From Certhia americana (taxonomy: Eukaryota > Chordata > Aves > Passeriformes > Certhiidae), in the NCBI GenBank assembly GCA_018697195.1, contig JAGMWU010000049.1:249692-313691 (forward strand): a DNA stretch of 64,000 nucleotides, in the 5' to 3' direction. Position 1 is the stretch's first letter. Each line of letters begins with the position of its first letter. The notes under the pieces were generated by a model. The model worked only from the letters and a program-made list of their open reading frames with translations. It was not told the DNA's origin and searched no databases. Positions 35,401 to 57,344 of this stretch are shown here, piece by piece. Both the position numbers and the translations under genes were made by a program.

Positions 35401-36057
35401 TTGGAGGGGATGTTGGGGACCTGCCAGGGATCCCCCCCCCGGGTGACTCCCAGACCATGGGGACAAACCCCTCACACGTGGGGACACCTCCCTCGGGAAT
35501 CCCCCAGTCCCGGTACTCACAGACCCTTCCCTGGGAACACCCCATTTCTCAGAACCCCCATGGTCACACCATCTCCGGGACCCCCAGACACCCCCCAAAC
35601 CCTGTCACAGCACCAGGAAATCCTCTCTGTGACTCCCTGCTCCTCATCCCCCCCAGTCCTCGGTCACTTACTGCCCTGCCAGCGTTTCCCCATCTCCCGG
35701 TGCCCCCTCACCTCTCAGTGCCTCCTCACCGTCCCCCCAGAATTTACTCCTCAGCGGACCCCATCCTACTCCAGTCCTCGCTCCCTCAGTGCTCCCCCGA
35801 CCCTCCACTGTCCCCCTGCCCGTCAGCGCTCCCCTCCCCTCAATGTCCCCTCAGTGCCCCTCCAGTATCTCCGTCCCTTACCCCTCCCCGCCCGCAGTGC
35901 CGCCATCCCTTAGCGCTCCCCTCGCACCCCACGCCAACCGCTCCCGCTCCCCGCCGTCCCCTCACTCACCGCGGGGCGGGGTGTGCCGCGTCGGGCCGGC
36001 CCTGGCGGCGGCCGGGAGGCGGCCGAGGCTACCGATGGCCCTCACCGCCGCCGCCAT
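11453..36057 (-). CDS. HADHA: Mitochondrial trifunctional protein alpha subunit (20 exons)
   Basis: The protein carries long-chain enoyl-CoA hydratase and 3-hydroxyacyl-CoA dehydrogenase activities and pairs with HADHB on the inner mitochondrial membrane. Twenty exons with GT-AG borders join in frame to 770 codons (human 763). An Ala/Arg-rich presequence starts at ATG 36057-36055. The crotonase domain has SCLGGGLE (E158) and GTPEVLLG (E180), the two catalytic glutamates. The NAD fold has LGAGLMGAG (about 374-382), and the dehydrogenase has MHYFSP (H505) and QLLE (E517, equivalent to the residue mutated in common human LCHAD deficiency). The C-terminus ends SPSRKFHQ and stops at 11453-11455. 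It is divergent with HADHB. Identification is secure; exact exon edges are read by eye. Confidence 0.98.
11805..12080 (-). mobile_element. CR1 LINE 3' fragment (HADHA intron 19)
   Basis: Read on the plus strand it begins with a degraded GAATCATGGA tail and continues through the typical AGAAGGGACC, CAACCTGGCC and CAACCTGTGCCAG blocks, so the element lies on the minus strand. It is 5'-truncated like nearly all avian CR1 copies. Confidence 0.85.
12183..12445 (-). mobile_element. CR1 LINE 3' fragment, second subfamily (HADHA intron 19)
   Basis: It carries the other common avian CR1 end, with GTGGAAAAG, GAGTCCAAAC, CCGAGTGCCACATGC and TGAGGCCATTTCCTC. It sits tandem to the previous copy in the same orientation. 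Confidence 0.8.
12966..13370 (-). mobile_element. CR1 LINE 3' fragment (HADHA intron 18)
   Basis: A well-preserved end of about 400 bp, from AGAATGGTTTGGGCTGGAAG to CTCCAGCCCTTGCAG. It fills much of the intron between exons 18 and 19. Confidence 0.88.
14277..14405. repeat. Minisatellite, about 27-bp unit (HADHA intron 16)
   Basis: GGCTGGGGACAAGCACAAGG and close variants recur four times with CCCAG spacers between exons 16 and 17. Confidence 0.85.
15090..15265 (-). mobile_element. CR1 LINE fragment (HADHA intron 15)
   Basis: It contains CAACCTGGCCTTGGACAATG, GGGCAACCTGTGCCAGG and a CCTAATATCCAATCTAAATC block. The terminal GAATGGTTTGG part is missing, so the copy is truncated at both ends. 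Confidence 0.75.
15756..17225. other. HADHA intron 14
   Basis: A 1.47-kb intron with no coding signal that I can support. The only recognisable element is the CR1 piece at 16675-16985. Near 16380 there is an AT-rich stretch without obvious repeat structure. Confidence 0.6.
16675..16985 (-). mobile_element. CR1 LINE fragment, second subfamily (HADHA intron 14)
   Basis: It shows GGCTGGAAAAGCCCTGCAAG, GAGTCCAAGC, CTCCAGGGATGGGGACTCC and CTGAGGCCATTTCTTCTCAT, the order expected for a minus-strand CR1 end. Confidence 0.78.
17297..17380. repeat. 42-bp tandem duplication across HADHA exon 14 acceptor
   Basis: AGTGAGGAGGGATCACCTGG at 17297 recurs, with one change in this stretch, at 17339. Each copy contains a CCTCCCAG|GTGATCCC acceptor on the minus strand. 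The unit length is a multiple of three. Confidence 0.85.
19410..19920 (+). mobile_element. CR1 LINE 3' end, long copy (HADHA intron 10)
   Basis: About 500 bp from CACAAGGACAGGGAGCTGCT to GGTCCCTTGCCACTCAACCA followed by GATTTGATGATT. It is oriented opposite to HADHA transcription. It contains the degraded C-terminal CR1 region but no meaningful open frame. Confidence 0.88.
19921..21420. other. HADHA intron 10, right part
   Basis: Unique-looking intron sequence between the long CR1 and exon 10. A small plus-strand CR1 scrap lies at about 21235-21310 (TGCCCAAGGCCAGGTTGGAG). There is an A-run near 20430 and a poly-TG tract at about 20934-20944. I see no gene here. Confidence 0.55.
24265..24692 (-). 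mobile_element. CR1 LINE 3' fragment (HADHA intron 7)
   Basis: It runs from TCAGAATTGTTTGGTTGGGA through GTCCAGCCTGGCCTTGGGCA to GGGGCTCCAGCCCTGCAGCA. It is very similar to the copies at 19410, 25835 and 34645, indicating one recent subfamily. Confidence 0.88.
25835..26405 (+). mobile_element. CR1 LINE 3' end, long copy (HADHA intron 7)
   Basis: About 570 bp ending TCCAACCCAGGCCATTCCAT and ATGATCCTGTGATCC, the CR1 3' tail. It is oriented opposite to the copy at 24265, so the two form a widely spaced inverted pair within one intron. Confidence 0.88.
29130..29451. mobile_element. Element with 22-bp terminal inversions and 4-bp target duplication
   Basis: The left end reads TGATGCCTTAGGTTTTAGC and the right end is its inverse with one mismatch (the minus strand reads TGATGCCTTAGGTTTTGGC). 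CCTG flanks both sides (29126-29129 and 29452-29455). The interior matches the LTR-like sequence at 44490-44930. It could be a deletion derivative of an LTR or a short non-autonomous DNA transposon. It lies in HADHA intron 4. Confidence 0.65.
29688..30902. other. HADHA intron 3
   Basis: No gene is seen. Positions 29830-30020 are AT-rich and look like a decayed LTR or other transposon, which I cannot name. A minus-strand CR1 tail (ATCACAGAATGGTTTGGGAT) is at about 30030-30110. The remainder is AT-rich unique intron. Confidence 0.5.
31275..31738 (-). mobile_element. CR1 LINE fragment with shared non-CR1 flank (HADHA intron 1)
   Basis: Positions 31275-31628 are a CR1 end. The next 110 bases (31629-31738), starting CAGCTCAGTTTTTCCCTTCA, are not typical CR1, yet they occur almost unchanged after the CR1 at 51955-52270. 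The two loci therefore share one mobilised or duplicated unit. Confidence 0.78.
31742..32035 (-). mobile_element. CR1 LINE 3' fragment (HADHA intron 1)
   Basis: A second CR1 end in the same orientation, immediately after the one above, from GGTTTGGGTGGGAAGGGAGC to CCCAGTCCCTCTCCAGCTCT. Confidence 0.85.
32036..34640. other. HADHA intron 1, central part
   Basis: No coding signal that I can support. Contents are a C-run at about 32466, a TG dinucleotide run at about 32661-32677, a small plus-strand CR1 tail at 33030-33120 (TCCCAGTCAAACCAGTCTGG) and an A-run at about 33850. Confidence 0.55.
34645..35025 (-). mobile_element. CR1 LINE 3' fragment (HADHA intron 1)
   Basis: It runs from CAGGATGGTTTAAGTGGGAA to CTCTCCAGGCTGAACAATCC and lies about 1 kb from the bidirectional promoter. 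Confidence 0.87.
35026..35960. other. C-rich HADHA intron 1 segment next to the promoter
   Basis: A strongly C-rich plus strand (CCCC runs at 35272, 35435 and 35640) with TCAGTGCCCCTCC-like steps repeated near 35790-35870. Long open frames arise from the skewed composition and show no protein-like features. Confidence 0.55.
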
Positions 36058-36420
36058 CTTCGCCGAGGTCGAATGAGGGAGAGGCCGCCGGGGGCCTGAC
36101 CGCGCCCGGCCCGCCCACGCCCTCCCGCCGCGCTGCCCTCGGCGCTGCCGGCTCGCTTCACCGCCTCCAGCACGCTTCTACCTCCCTCTCCTCCGCTCTC
36201 CGCGGTGTCTCGGGTGTTTTCAATCCGCTCCGAGCGGGAGCGGATTGCGGGAGAGGGCGGGGAGCGGCTGTGGAAGGGGCGGAGTGCGCGGTGTGGGTCA
36301 GGCGAGCGGAGGGCAGCCCGGAGGGTGTGGGGGGGCGAGGGGTCCTCGCTGAGTGGCGGAGCGGCGGCGGCAGAGCGGGGTGAGGGCTGAGGTGAGCGGC
36401 GGCACCGGGACGGGAGGGGA
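35960..36420. promoter_or_regulatory. Bidirectional CpG-rich HADHA/HADHB promoter
   Basis: CpG-dense sequence between the HADHA start codon (36057) and the probable untranslated first exon of HADHB. No TATA box is apparent. The divergent arrangement of these two genes over one promoter is known from mammals; here it is inferred from gene positions and base composition. A likely HADHB exon 1 donor is GAG|GTGAGC at about 36391, but other GT sites nearby are possible. Confidence 0.75.
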
Positions 36421-36654
36421 CAGGAGGGGACAGGGCTGTGTCCTGGATGGACGGCAGTGCGGGAAGGGTGAGAGGAGTCGGGGGTCGGTCCCGGGGAAAG
36501 GGGTGAGCGTTAGGATGGAGCAGAGGGTCGGGGGTCGGTCCCAGAGGGACAAGGGAAAGTGAGGGAGTCCCGGGGTCGGTCCCAGCGAGTGGGATCGGGG
36601 GGTTCGTTCCGGATGGACGGCGGGGAGGGTCTAGGAAACGGTGAGGAGAGCCCG

Positions 36655-36855
36655 GGGGTTCGGTGCCAGGTGGATGAAGGGCTCCAGGGTTTGATCCTGG
36701 GCGGACCGAGGGGTCGGGGGTCGGTCCCAGGGGGATGAAGGGCTCCAGGGTTTGATCCTGGGTGGACCGAGGGCTCGGGGGTCGGTCCCAGGTGGATGAA
36801 GGGCTCCAGGGTTTGGTCCTGCACGGACCGAGGGCTCGGGGGTTCGGTCCCGGAG
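36655..36855. repeat. Minisatellite, three 61-bp units (HADHB intron 1)
   Basis: GGATGAAGGGCTCCAGGGTT occurs at about 36672, 36733 and 36794, each followed by a GGACCGAG and GTCGGTCCC block. Extra GTCGGTCCC copies upstream (36483, 36533, 36575) suggest older units. Confidence 0.85.
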
Positions 36856-38043
36856 GGACGCGGGGGTTTGGGGGCGCAGCGAGTCCCGGGGTGGGGATGG
36901 CGGAGCTGCGGTGTGGAAGTGTCAGGGGTGTGAGGAGACGGGAAGGGGCTGTTCCTGGAATTGGGGATTATCCCGGAAAGGATCCGTGAGGATCACCGAG
37001 TCCAGCTCAGCTGTGGAATTCCTGCAGGCTCTGGAAGGAGCTTTGCCCGGGTGGTTTGTGCGGACAGAACTGAGCCCTGGGGGTGCCAGGGAAGCACCGG
37101 CTGCCAAAAATGAGGGGCTTGGGGGCGTTTTAGGGGGTGGGCAAGAACGGGGGTGCATCGGGAGGAGATGGCTGTGCAGTGTGGCAGGGAGGAGGAGGTT
37201 ACACCTGGGAGAAACTTCTGTCAGCTGGACAGGGAAAATTCAGGGAAAAGCCTCAATCGGCTGTGGGGAGGGAGGTCAGCACAGGTAGGATGCCTTGGAA
37301 AGGTCAGGTTTTGGGATCTCTGTGGGCAGGAGGAGCCTGGGTCTGGTTTGTGGGGTGGGAAGGGAGGATTGCTGCAGCTGGGAGGTGACAAAGGGGATGA
37401 CTGGCAACTTGTGCTGAATTTTGGGGAGCTGTAGAGGGTTGGGTTTGGGACTGTGGGTATTCCTGTGCCCCCTCCATGGAAAAACTTTGTGCTTGGCAGA
37501 GAAAGTGCTAGGATTTGAACCCCCAAAGTGTGCCAGGGCATTGACATGGATCAAAGACCTGGAGCTGTGAGAGCAATCCTGAGCCCCTGGGCAATAAAAC
37601 CCACAGATGAGGGCTTGTTCGTAGGGAAACCCGAGTTTGGAGTGAGCTTTGGGGAAGCTGCAGTGGGATTTTTGGGGATGCAGGATACAAGCTTGCTCTG
37701 TTTGCCCTGGGGCTGGCACTGAGGGTTAGCAAGGGGCAGGGGTGCCAAGGACACTGCGTCAGGAGGTGCTGCTGGCAGCGAGGCTGCCTGGGCACCGGGA
37801 CAATTTTCCAGTGGGAAGTGCTGGGGCAGTTCCTGGGAGGGAATTGAGAAGCTCACTGGTTCTGTATTTATTCACAGGCACTTTTACAGCCCCAGGCACA
37901 AGGCAGGCTCCTCCTGGTCCCTTGTGCTGCTGCCCTTGGAGTGTCTACCCCTCACCTTGCTGGCTCTGTGTGAGACAGGCGGGTCACTTCCCTTGGGATC
38001 GCTCTGGATTGAGCAGTTTGGACTGAGCCCAGCCTTTCCCTAG
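36856..38043. other. HADHB intron 1, remaining part
   Basis: GC-rich to neutral intron leading to the acceptor TTTCCCTAG at 38043. I see no gene or recognisable repeat. Confidence 0.55.
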
Positions 38044-38051
38044 ATTCCAAA

Positions 38052-51332
<13,281 letters not shown>

Positions 51333-51389
51333 CAGCACTGGCAGTGTGATCCCTCCATCCTGTGCCTGGTGATGCCATTTCAATGCACT

Positions 51390-51395
51390 AATAAA
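51390..51395 (+). terminator. HADHB: HADHB poly(A) signal
   Basis: AATAAA 58 bases after the HADHB stop, giving a very short 3' UTR. Confidence 0.88.
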
Positions 51396-51954
51396 TCCTA
51401 CACCCAATCCTTCTTGGAGAGGGGATTTGTGGCCTTTATCAATCCCTTTTAGCTACTCAGCCAGTAATTTTTATCTAATGAGCACGCTCTATTCCACGTC
51501 CAGGAGAGGAACAGTTAACGTGGCTCTGAGTCTCTTCAGGCTCCTTGTAACTCTCTGATCCCTCTGGTAACTCTTCAGGATTTCTCCCACTGGAGAACAA
51601 CAATTATTCCAAAGCTCTGTATTGAGAATTAAGTTTGGAGACCAGGAGAACGTGAAGCAGTGGAGGTGGGTGGGCTGAGAGGGGAGGTAATGCTGTGGGG
51701 AGGGGCAGTTCTTTGGGGCAGTAGGTTCAGTCCCAGGGGCTGAGCTGGGCTCTGAGGGGGCAGTTTGCTCCACGCTGTCCAAATGCTGTTGGAATGAGCA
51801 AATTGCATCTGACAAATGAATGTCGCTGATGGAACTGCAATAAATCCGGACAAAACCCAGTTCTGGCTGTTTCCTCTTCCTTCCCTTCACCTGAAATGCT
51901 TTGGGGACTGTTCCTGTGGTAGTAGCTGTGAGTTTCAGGTGTTGGCTCTCTGAA
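51396..51954. other. Intergenic sequence 3' of HADHB
   Basis: Unique-looking sequence. No gene or repeat is recognised before the CR1 copy at 51955. Confidence 0.5.
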
Positions 51955-52397
51955 ATCACAGAATCACAACTGAGTGAGTGGGCTGGGGCTTTTAAAGGTC
52001 ACCTAATCCACCCCCTGCCCTGGCAGGGACCCCTCCCACTGTGCCAGGGGGCTCCAAGCCCAGTGTCCAGCCTGGCCTTGGGCACTGCCAGGGATCCAGG
52101 GGCACCCACAGCTGCTCTGCCAATTCCAGACCAGCACCTCCCCATCCTCCCAGACAGGAATTCCTAATTCCCAAGCTCCCCTTTCCCACTGGGAAGCCAT
52201 TCCCTGGCTCCTGTCCCTCCAGCCTTGTCCCCAGTCCCTCTGCAGCTCTTCAGGCCCTGCCAGGGGCTCCAAGATCTCCCCACAGCTCAGTTTTTCCCTT
52301 CAATCCCCTCCATCTGCATCCCACAGCATTTGGCTGCTGGCAATCAGAAGCCCAGGCCGGAGCCATCCCAGGCAGCAGCACCTTGGGATCAAAGGAT
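51955..52397 (-). mobile_element. CR1 LINE fragment with the same non-CR1 flank as 31275-31738
   Basis: A CR1 end at 51955-52270, followed by a near-identical copy of the 31629-31738 flank (CAGCTCAGTTTTTCCCTTCA ... GCAGCACCTTGGGATCAAAG). The CR1 part has small deletions relative to the other copy. Confidence 0.8.
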
Positions 52398-52714
52398 CCC
52401 ATTGTTTTTAATATCCTCGTTATTTTCTTCACTTGTTCCTCATAGCTTTGTGATGCTGAGGGTGGCTGCTCTTACCTACCAGGGGACAGAGTTTCTCCTA
52501 AAACACCTCGCAAATACTTTCCAGTCCTTTTTTTGACAGAAGCAGTTTCTGCCACCCACCAGCTGCTGCCCAGCCCCGCTCCGAGGCTCGGCTGAGATAA
52601 GGGATGGGCTCAACGCCCGGGCTCTCCTCTTTATTCTTCCTTGGGGATCTTGCGTAAGAGCGCTGCTCCAGGGGGAGAGGGGAACTCCAGAAAAGGGCCG
52701 GGGTTGGTTTGAAA

Positions 52715-52880
52715 TCACAGAATCCTTTAAGGTAGAAAAGAAAACTGGGATCATCATCGAGTCCAGCCGCTCCCCCAGCCCTGCCAATGCCACCACCGCC
52801 CCATGTCCGCAAGTGCCACACCTACGTGGCTGTTAAATCTCTCCCGGGATGGGCACTCCAGCCCTGCCCCGGCCAGGTGT
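52715..52880 (-). mobile_element. CR1 LINE fragment, second subfamily
   Basis: It has AATCACAGAATCCTTTAAGG, CATCGAGTCCAGCC and AGTGCCACACCTACGTGGCT. It lies just upstream of the CpG island of the SAM gene. Confidence 0.78.
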
Positions 52881-53480
52881 TATTTAGGGATTTAACCCCT
52901 TCCGGGCTGCGGGGGCAGAGCAGCGCCCTGGGGAGCTGCAGGCGGGGGCTGGTCCGCACACGCTCGGCCGGGCAGGGCTGCAGCCCGTCGGATGTGACTC
53001 ATCCTGGAGGCTCATCCCTCTCCTCCCCTGCTCCGCCGGTGCCTCTCCGGTGTCCCCGCCGCCTGTGGGACCCTCGCTGCCATCGGCACCATCGTGGCTG
53101 AAGCCGCTCGGGTGCGTCCCCTGCCCGTGTGGCGTGGAGGGTGCTCAGGGTAGCGGGGTGGGCTGGGGGCAGCGATCCGGGCGGGCTGGGGGGGGTCTCG
53201 GCGGAGCTCCTGCGTGGCTCCCGGTATGGATGGAGCTCACCCGAACCCCGCTCGGCGCTGAGCCCGGGTTCCCCGGGGTGCCCAGGGGTCCCTGGTGCCC
53301 GGCAGGGCCGTTTAGGAGCAGCGCTCGGGGCGCGCCCGGGGCTGCGCCTGCCGAGCCAGCGCCGGGGCAAAGGTTCCTTCGGCTCTCCTGGTGCTGGGCA
53401 CGGAACCGGAACGAGGTAGGAGCAGGAGGGGACAAGAAGGAGGGGGTCCCCCGGCCGGGAGGTGCCGCTGTCCCCTGCGG
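52880..53480 (+). promoter_or_regulatory. CpG island, probable promoter and 5' exon of the SAM-domain gene
   Basis: A dense run of CG dinucleotides without repeats. Candidate first-exon donors include GCTCGG|GTGCGT at about 53111 and ACGAG|GTAGGA at about 53415. No start codon in this region joins convincingly, so the first exon is taken as untranslated. Confidence 0.5.
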
Positions 53481-53731
53481 GCTCGGGGTTGGTGTCACCG
53501 AAGTGTCACAGCGCGATGGGCGGTGGGGCCGCGACCCCCGGGAGCAGCCGCTTGTGCTGGGGGGGCACGGGGTGGGTGGCACAGAGGAGCGCGACAGCCC
53601 CCAGCTGTGTGTCCCCAGGAGGGACCGTGGGATGGGGGTTTGCCAGGGTGGCGCCTGGGGGGGTTGTGTGGCAGGAAGGACATGGGGGGGCTGCTCCGGG
53701 GGACCCCCAGATGACCGAGTGTTGTTTGTAG

Positions 53732-55739
53732 GGAGCCAGAACTGCCCCCGTGCCCTGTCCCCGGCCCCACATGGACCTGCCGGTGCAGGATGGGGCCGAG
53801 GCACCCCTGGAGGGGAACCCCGAGGCTGAGGTGAGAGTGGGCAGGGGCTGGGGACCCCCCCCCCGGAAAACTGCAGTGGGGTCCCAGGGAACCCCAGTAG
53901 AGGAGGAGGAGGGGGGACATCCATGGATGGGGATGTGAGACCCCAAAGGTGGAGGTTTGGGGAACCCCCACGGGCAGAGGATGGGAAACCCCCAGGAATG
54001 AGGGATGTGGGATACCCACAAGTAGAGGATGGGAGACCCCATGGGCAGGTGTTTGTTTGGGTACCCAGGAGGGTGGAGGATGTGCAACCCCACAGGAGGA
54101 GGCTTGAAGACCCCCATGGGTGGGGATTTAAGGGACCCCCATGGGCAGGGGATGTGGGATCCCCAGGGGTGAAGGACGGAGGATCCCCATGGGTGGAGAT
54201 TTAAGGGACCCCCATGGGCAGAGGATGGGGGATCCCCAGGGGTGAAGGATGGGGGGGATCCCCAGGAGTGAAGGATGGAGAATCCCCATGGGTGGGGATT
54301 TAAGGGACTCCCATGGGCAGGGGACGTGGGATCCCCAGGGGTGAAGGATGGGGATTCCCCACGGAATTTGTGGATCCCCGGGCATGGAGGATGGGGGACC
54401 CACACCGGCAGGGATTTGGGGATCCCCATGGGGCGAGGATGGGGCCGAGGGTGCAGCCACCAGCATCAGCGCAGGGAAGCGCTGTGCTCGGGCTGGGGCG
54501 GGGACACTGTGGCACAGAGGTGGCAGCTTGTGAAAACTTCCATGGGGCTTCCCGACCGGACAGGGCCCGCAGCGCCCGGCGGGGCGGTGGTCGGGGGTCG
54601 AGGTGGGCTCCTGGCTGGCAGCGCACGGCCAGGCGGAGCTGGCGGAGCTGGCTCGGGAACACGCCCTGAGCGGCCGAACCCTGCTGCGCCTGAGCGAGGG
54701 GTCCCTGCGGCGCATGGGGGTCACCCCGCGGAGCCGGCGCCGGGAGCTGCTGCGGGAGCTGCTGCGGCTGCGGCTGCAGCAGGAGCTGCAGGAGCTGCGG
54801 AGCATCGCTGGCGGTGAGCATCCCCCGGGGCAGGGGCAGGGTGAGCAGGGGCTGCCGCACCCCCTCGGGGGATGGTGTTGTGAGAAACGAGTCTCATTCT
54901 TTAAAAATTGTAACATTTTAATAAGGGATAAACCAAAAATAACAGCGCTGGGCGCATCGCCGTAGCTAGATGCAGACGGTTAAATATAACAATTCCTTTT
55001 AGAGATTTTATCATTGCTTTGGTCAAATGCATATTCATTAAGAGTATACATATTCATGAAGATTATACGTATTCAGACATTCCTTTGAGTTTACATGTTC
55101 CGGGAATTCTTTAGCTTATTTTGATCCCTGACCTCAGCTTCTTAGAGTACGTGCCACAATGCAGACGTGATTTTGAGAGTTTTGTATTTTTTTTTCTTCA
55201 CAAGGCCCCTTGGACTGTGGTTTGACAATTATTATTTGTTTGACAATAGCCAAAGGGTCAGTGGTGGATTCCTCCTCCCTCTTTCAGTGTTATTTGCCAG
55301 GTTCTTTTCAATGTAAGCTTATCACACAGGTGTTTTAGCCATTTTTACAAGTACTTTCAATAATTTCACAATAGCTTTCAGTATTAGTTATTTCACTATT
55401 GTCAGTTAGTTACAAAAATAAAGGCATTAGTTATTGTTTCACAACTACAATTACTTGTGCAAAGGTTAATGTTATAATACACAGGAGAGTCTCTAATTTA
55501 ATATTTTGCAAGCGCCTAAACTACAATACATATTTATCACACTGAAATATATAATCTACACCGGGATTAGGTTATTAACCATAAAAGGTTTGCATGTTAT
55601 ATTAAAAGCAGATAAAAACGTGATTACAAACTGTATTTCTTTATCAAAATCATTTGCAAGAGACAATATAATAGCAAAAGCCAACAACTATATATAGTTA
55701 TTTATAACAGTGTCACCTTCCCCCCTCTCCCCAGAGTGA
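53732..55739 (+). CDS. Short SAM-domain protein, three coding exons
   Basis: Exon 53732-53830 (acceptor TTTGTAG) contains ATG 53771 and 20 codons, MDLPVQDGAEAPLEGNPEAE. Exon 54564-54813 encodes a SAM fold: W12 of the exon, VGSWLAAHGQ, ALSGRTLLRLSEGSLRRMGV, then a long Leu/Arg/Gln helix ending LQQELQELRSIAG. The donor GTGAGC leaves phase 1. The next acceptor, CTCCCCAG at 55734, gives one Glu then TGA, for a total of about 104 codons. Two other readings exist: an AG two bases later keeps about 55 further codons open, and a third frame has a 32-codon acidic tail that would need another exon. SAM domains mediate protein-protein or RNA contacts. I do not recognise the gene. Confidence 0.6.
53925..54425. 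repeat. G-rich minisatellite in SAM-gene intron
   Basis: Blocks such as GGGATCCCCAGGGGTGAAGG, CCCCATGGGTGGGGATTTAA and GGGACCCCCATGGGCAG recur, forming higher-order units of about 90-100 bp. Long open frames on the minus strand here are products of the repeat. Confidence 0.82.
54879..55709 (-). mobile_element. Solo LTR (831 bp) with GTGT target duplication
   Basis: TGTGAGAAACGAG at the left and TTATAACA at the right form TG...CA ends, flanked by GTGT at 54875-54878 and 55710-55713. AT-rich U3-like sequence with TTATATTTAAC upstream of a short CG-containing segment on the minus strand suggests minus orientation. It sits in the last intron of the SAM gene, 26 bases before the acceptor AG. Confidence 0.72.
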
Positions 55740-55959
55740 TGTCCCTGTGGATGTCCCAGAGCCTGTGGGAGCAGAGGAGATGGCACGAGAGGAAAAAGCA
55801 GCTGGGACTGAGCAACACAAGCAGGAATAGCGCTGGAGAACCCCAAGATCACTGTGACCCCCCCCCCAAAAAAATCCAGAGCCTGCCTGCTTTATCCTGC
55901 AGGAGTTGATAAGCAGAACCTCAGAAGCAAAATTTGCTCCACGAGACTGGGCAGATACC

Positions 55960-57335
55960 CCAACCAGGCAGAATGCAGCTCTGGAACTGATCTTGTGTGA
56001 AATAGAGGATCACAAACACAAAGGCACTCATTGAAGTGCTGAAAAACTTTTGAAACGTTTGCAAAAATCTGTCATTGGGTTAAAAATGGCTCAGATTGTG
56101 AATCCAAGATATTGGAATTGAAGAAACAAGCCTGATGAGGCTAACAAAATAATGCTGGGAGCCACAAAATCTGGAAATGTTCTGGATGAACATTAGCAGA
56201 TTGATTTTACTGAATTGCCCAGGCAAGGGGGATATAAATCCCTCCTAATTCTGGTGGATACCTTTTCTGGGGGGCCAGAAACCTTCCCTTGTCACACCAA
56301 CCAGGTTAGGGAAGGGATTAAATTACTGTCAAATCAGAGAATACCTTTGGGAATGTCATCAGACAGGGATTCCCACGTTATTGCTGAAGTGATACAACAG
56401 CTTAGGAAAGCCTTGGGAATAGCTTGGGATCTTCAGACTCCTTGTAGGCTCCAGGTTAGTGGCAAAGTGGAGAGAGTGATTGTCGCTGTTCGACAAAAAA
56501 TGAACACACACACGACAGCTCTCTTCACAGAAAAGGGAGGAAAAAGAGAGGAAGTTTATTGTGTAACCTCAATATATATATATATCTTTTCACAGGTGAC
56601 TAGGGATTGGAGAATAAAGTCCAACCTCTCTAATCCCACAGGTCAAACCAACAGTCCATCAAGTCTCGCTTCCTCTAGAGAGGAATGCAAAACAATTATT
56701 ATTTACATTAAAAAGGGGCGAGAACTAACTCCAAGAATTGCAAAACATCAAAAGCTAAAAGAAACATTCAAAAATCAGAACAACAAGTGAAATTACACAA
56801 TTTTATTATTTATATATTATTAAATTATACAATTTAATTGTATATTTTTATAATTATATAATTATAAATATAATTATAAATATATTATTAAATTATACAA
56901 TTGGGTAAAATATGTCAGGAAACCTCCTTGACTTGGGTCCAAACTTTACCTGCTGCTCTACTTCAAAGCAGAATTCAGCCGTGGGGCACCAGCAGAATCA
57001 GCCCCTGTGAGCTGCTCTGTGATCGACACTGCCAAGTGCCACACTCCAGGAAACACACAGAAAAGGAGGGGTGGATTTGAAAAATTCCCACATTTTTCTT
57101 AGTAAAACCTTACAGGATTTGCAGTGAGCAGTGGTGATCTCCAGAACGACACCAGGCCACGAGTTGCAGCCAGGAGAGTGGGTCTGCTTGAATTACTGGG
57201 GAGCTGCTCCACTCCAGCCAAAGTGGAAGGGACCTTTCCAAGCACTGCTGATGACTTTTACTGCGTTGAAACAGGACACAGTAAAATTAGGGATACATTG
57301 TTCCAGAATTAAAAACGCTGAAGCCCCTTGGGAAG
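55960..57335 (+). pseudogene. pol: Gammaretrovirus-like integrase remnant
   Basis: The plus strand shows a decayed HHCC region (CACAAACACAAAGGCACTCA), then a core with LLILVDTFSGGPET, GMSSDRDSH and GIAWDLQTPCRLQ. After an insertion at about 56487-56902 come the KICQETSLTWVQ region and a C-terminal domain with KWKGPFQALLMTFTALK. Stops and frame changes are numerous. It is clearly related to, but different from, the provirus at the left edge of the window. Confidence 0.82.
56487..56902. mobile_element. AT-rich insertion inside the integrase remnant
   Basis: It starts TGTCGCTGTTCGACAAAAAA and ends in AT-rich sequence just before GGGTAAAATATGTCAGG. Integrase homology stops and resumes on its two sides. 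On the minus strand it shows AATAAACTTCC and ends GCGACA, as a truncated LTR would. No clear target duplication was found. Confidence 0.5.
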
Positions 57336-57344
57336 AAGTCAAGA

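Larger units (their letters stand above)
22225..36057 (-). other. HADHA: HADHA exons 1-9: presequence and enoyl-CoA hydratase half
   Basis: Coding segments in transcript order are 36057-35970, 31103-31062, 30973-30903, 29687-29554, 28527-28389, 27455-27336, 27248-27146, 23109-22987 and 22343-22225. Exon 1 ends in phase 1 and is followed by a 4.9-kb intron. Exon 2 is only 42 nt and carries the end of the presequence. Exon 5 ends with the first catalytic Glu and exon 6 holds the second. Exon 9 uses a donor GTAACT, weaker than the others. Confidence 0.93.

Noticed and set aside
34884..36383. 499-codon plus-strand open frame through HADHA intron 1 and exon 1
   Set aside because: It crosses a CR1 copy and C-rich sequence antisense to HADHA. 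Pro/Ser-rich low-complexity translation and no splice or domain support.
53145..54916. Minus-strand open frames of 259, 307 and 262 codons rich in HPWG repeats
   Set aside because: They are translations of the CpG island and the G-rich minisatellite. The real exons here are on the plus strand.
55735..55830. 32-codon acidic frame SDVPVDVPEP... as certain last exon of the SAM gene
   Set aside because: It looks protein-like, but the phase does not fit the SAM exon donor, so it is kept only as an alternative.
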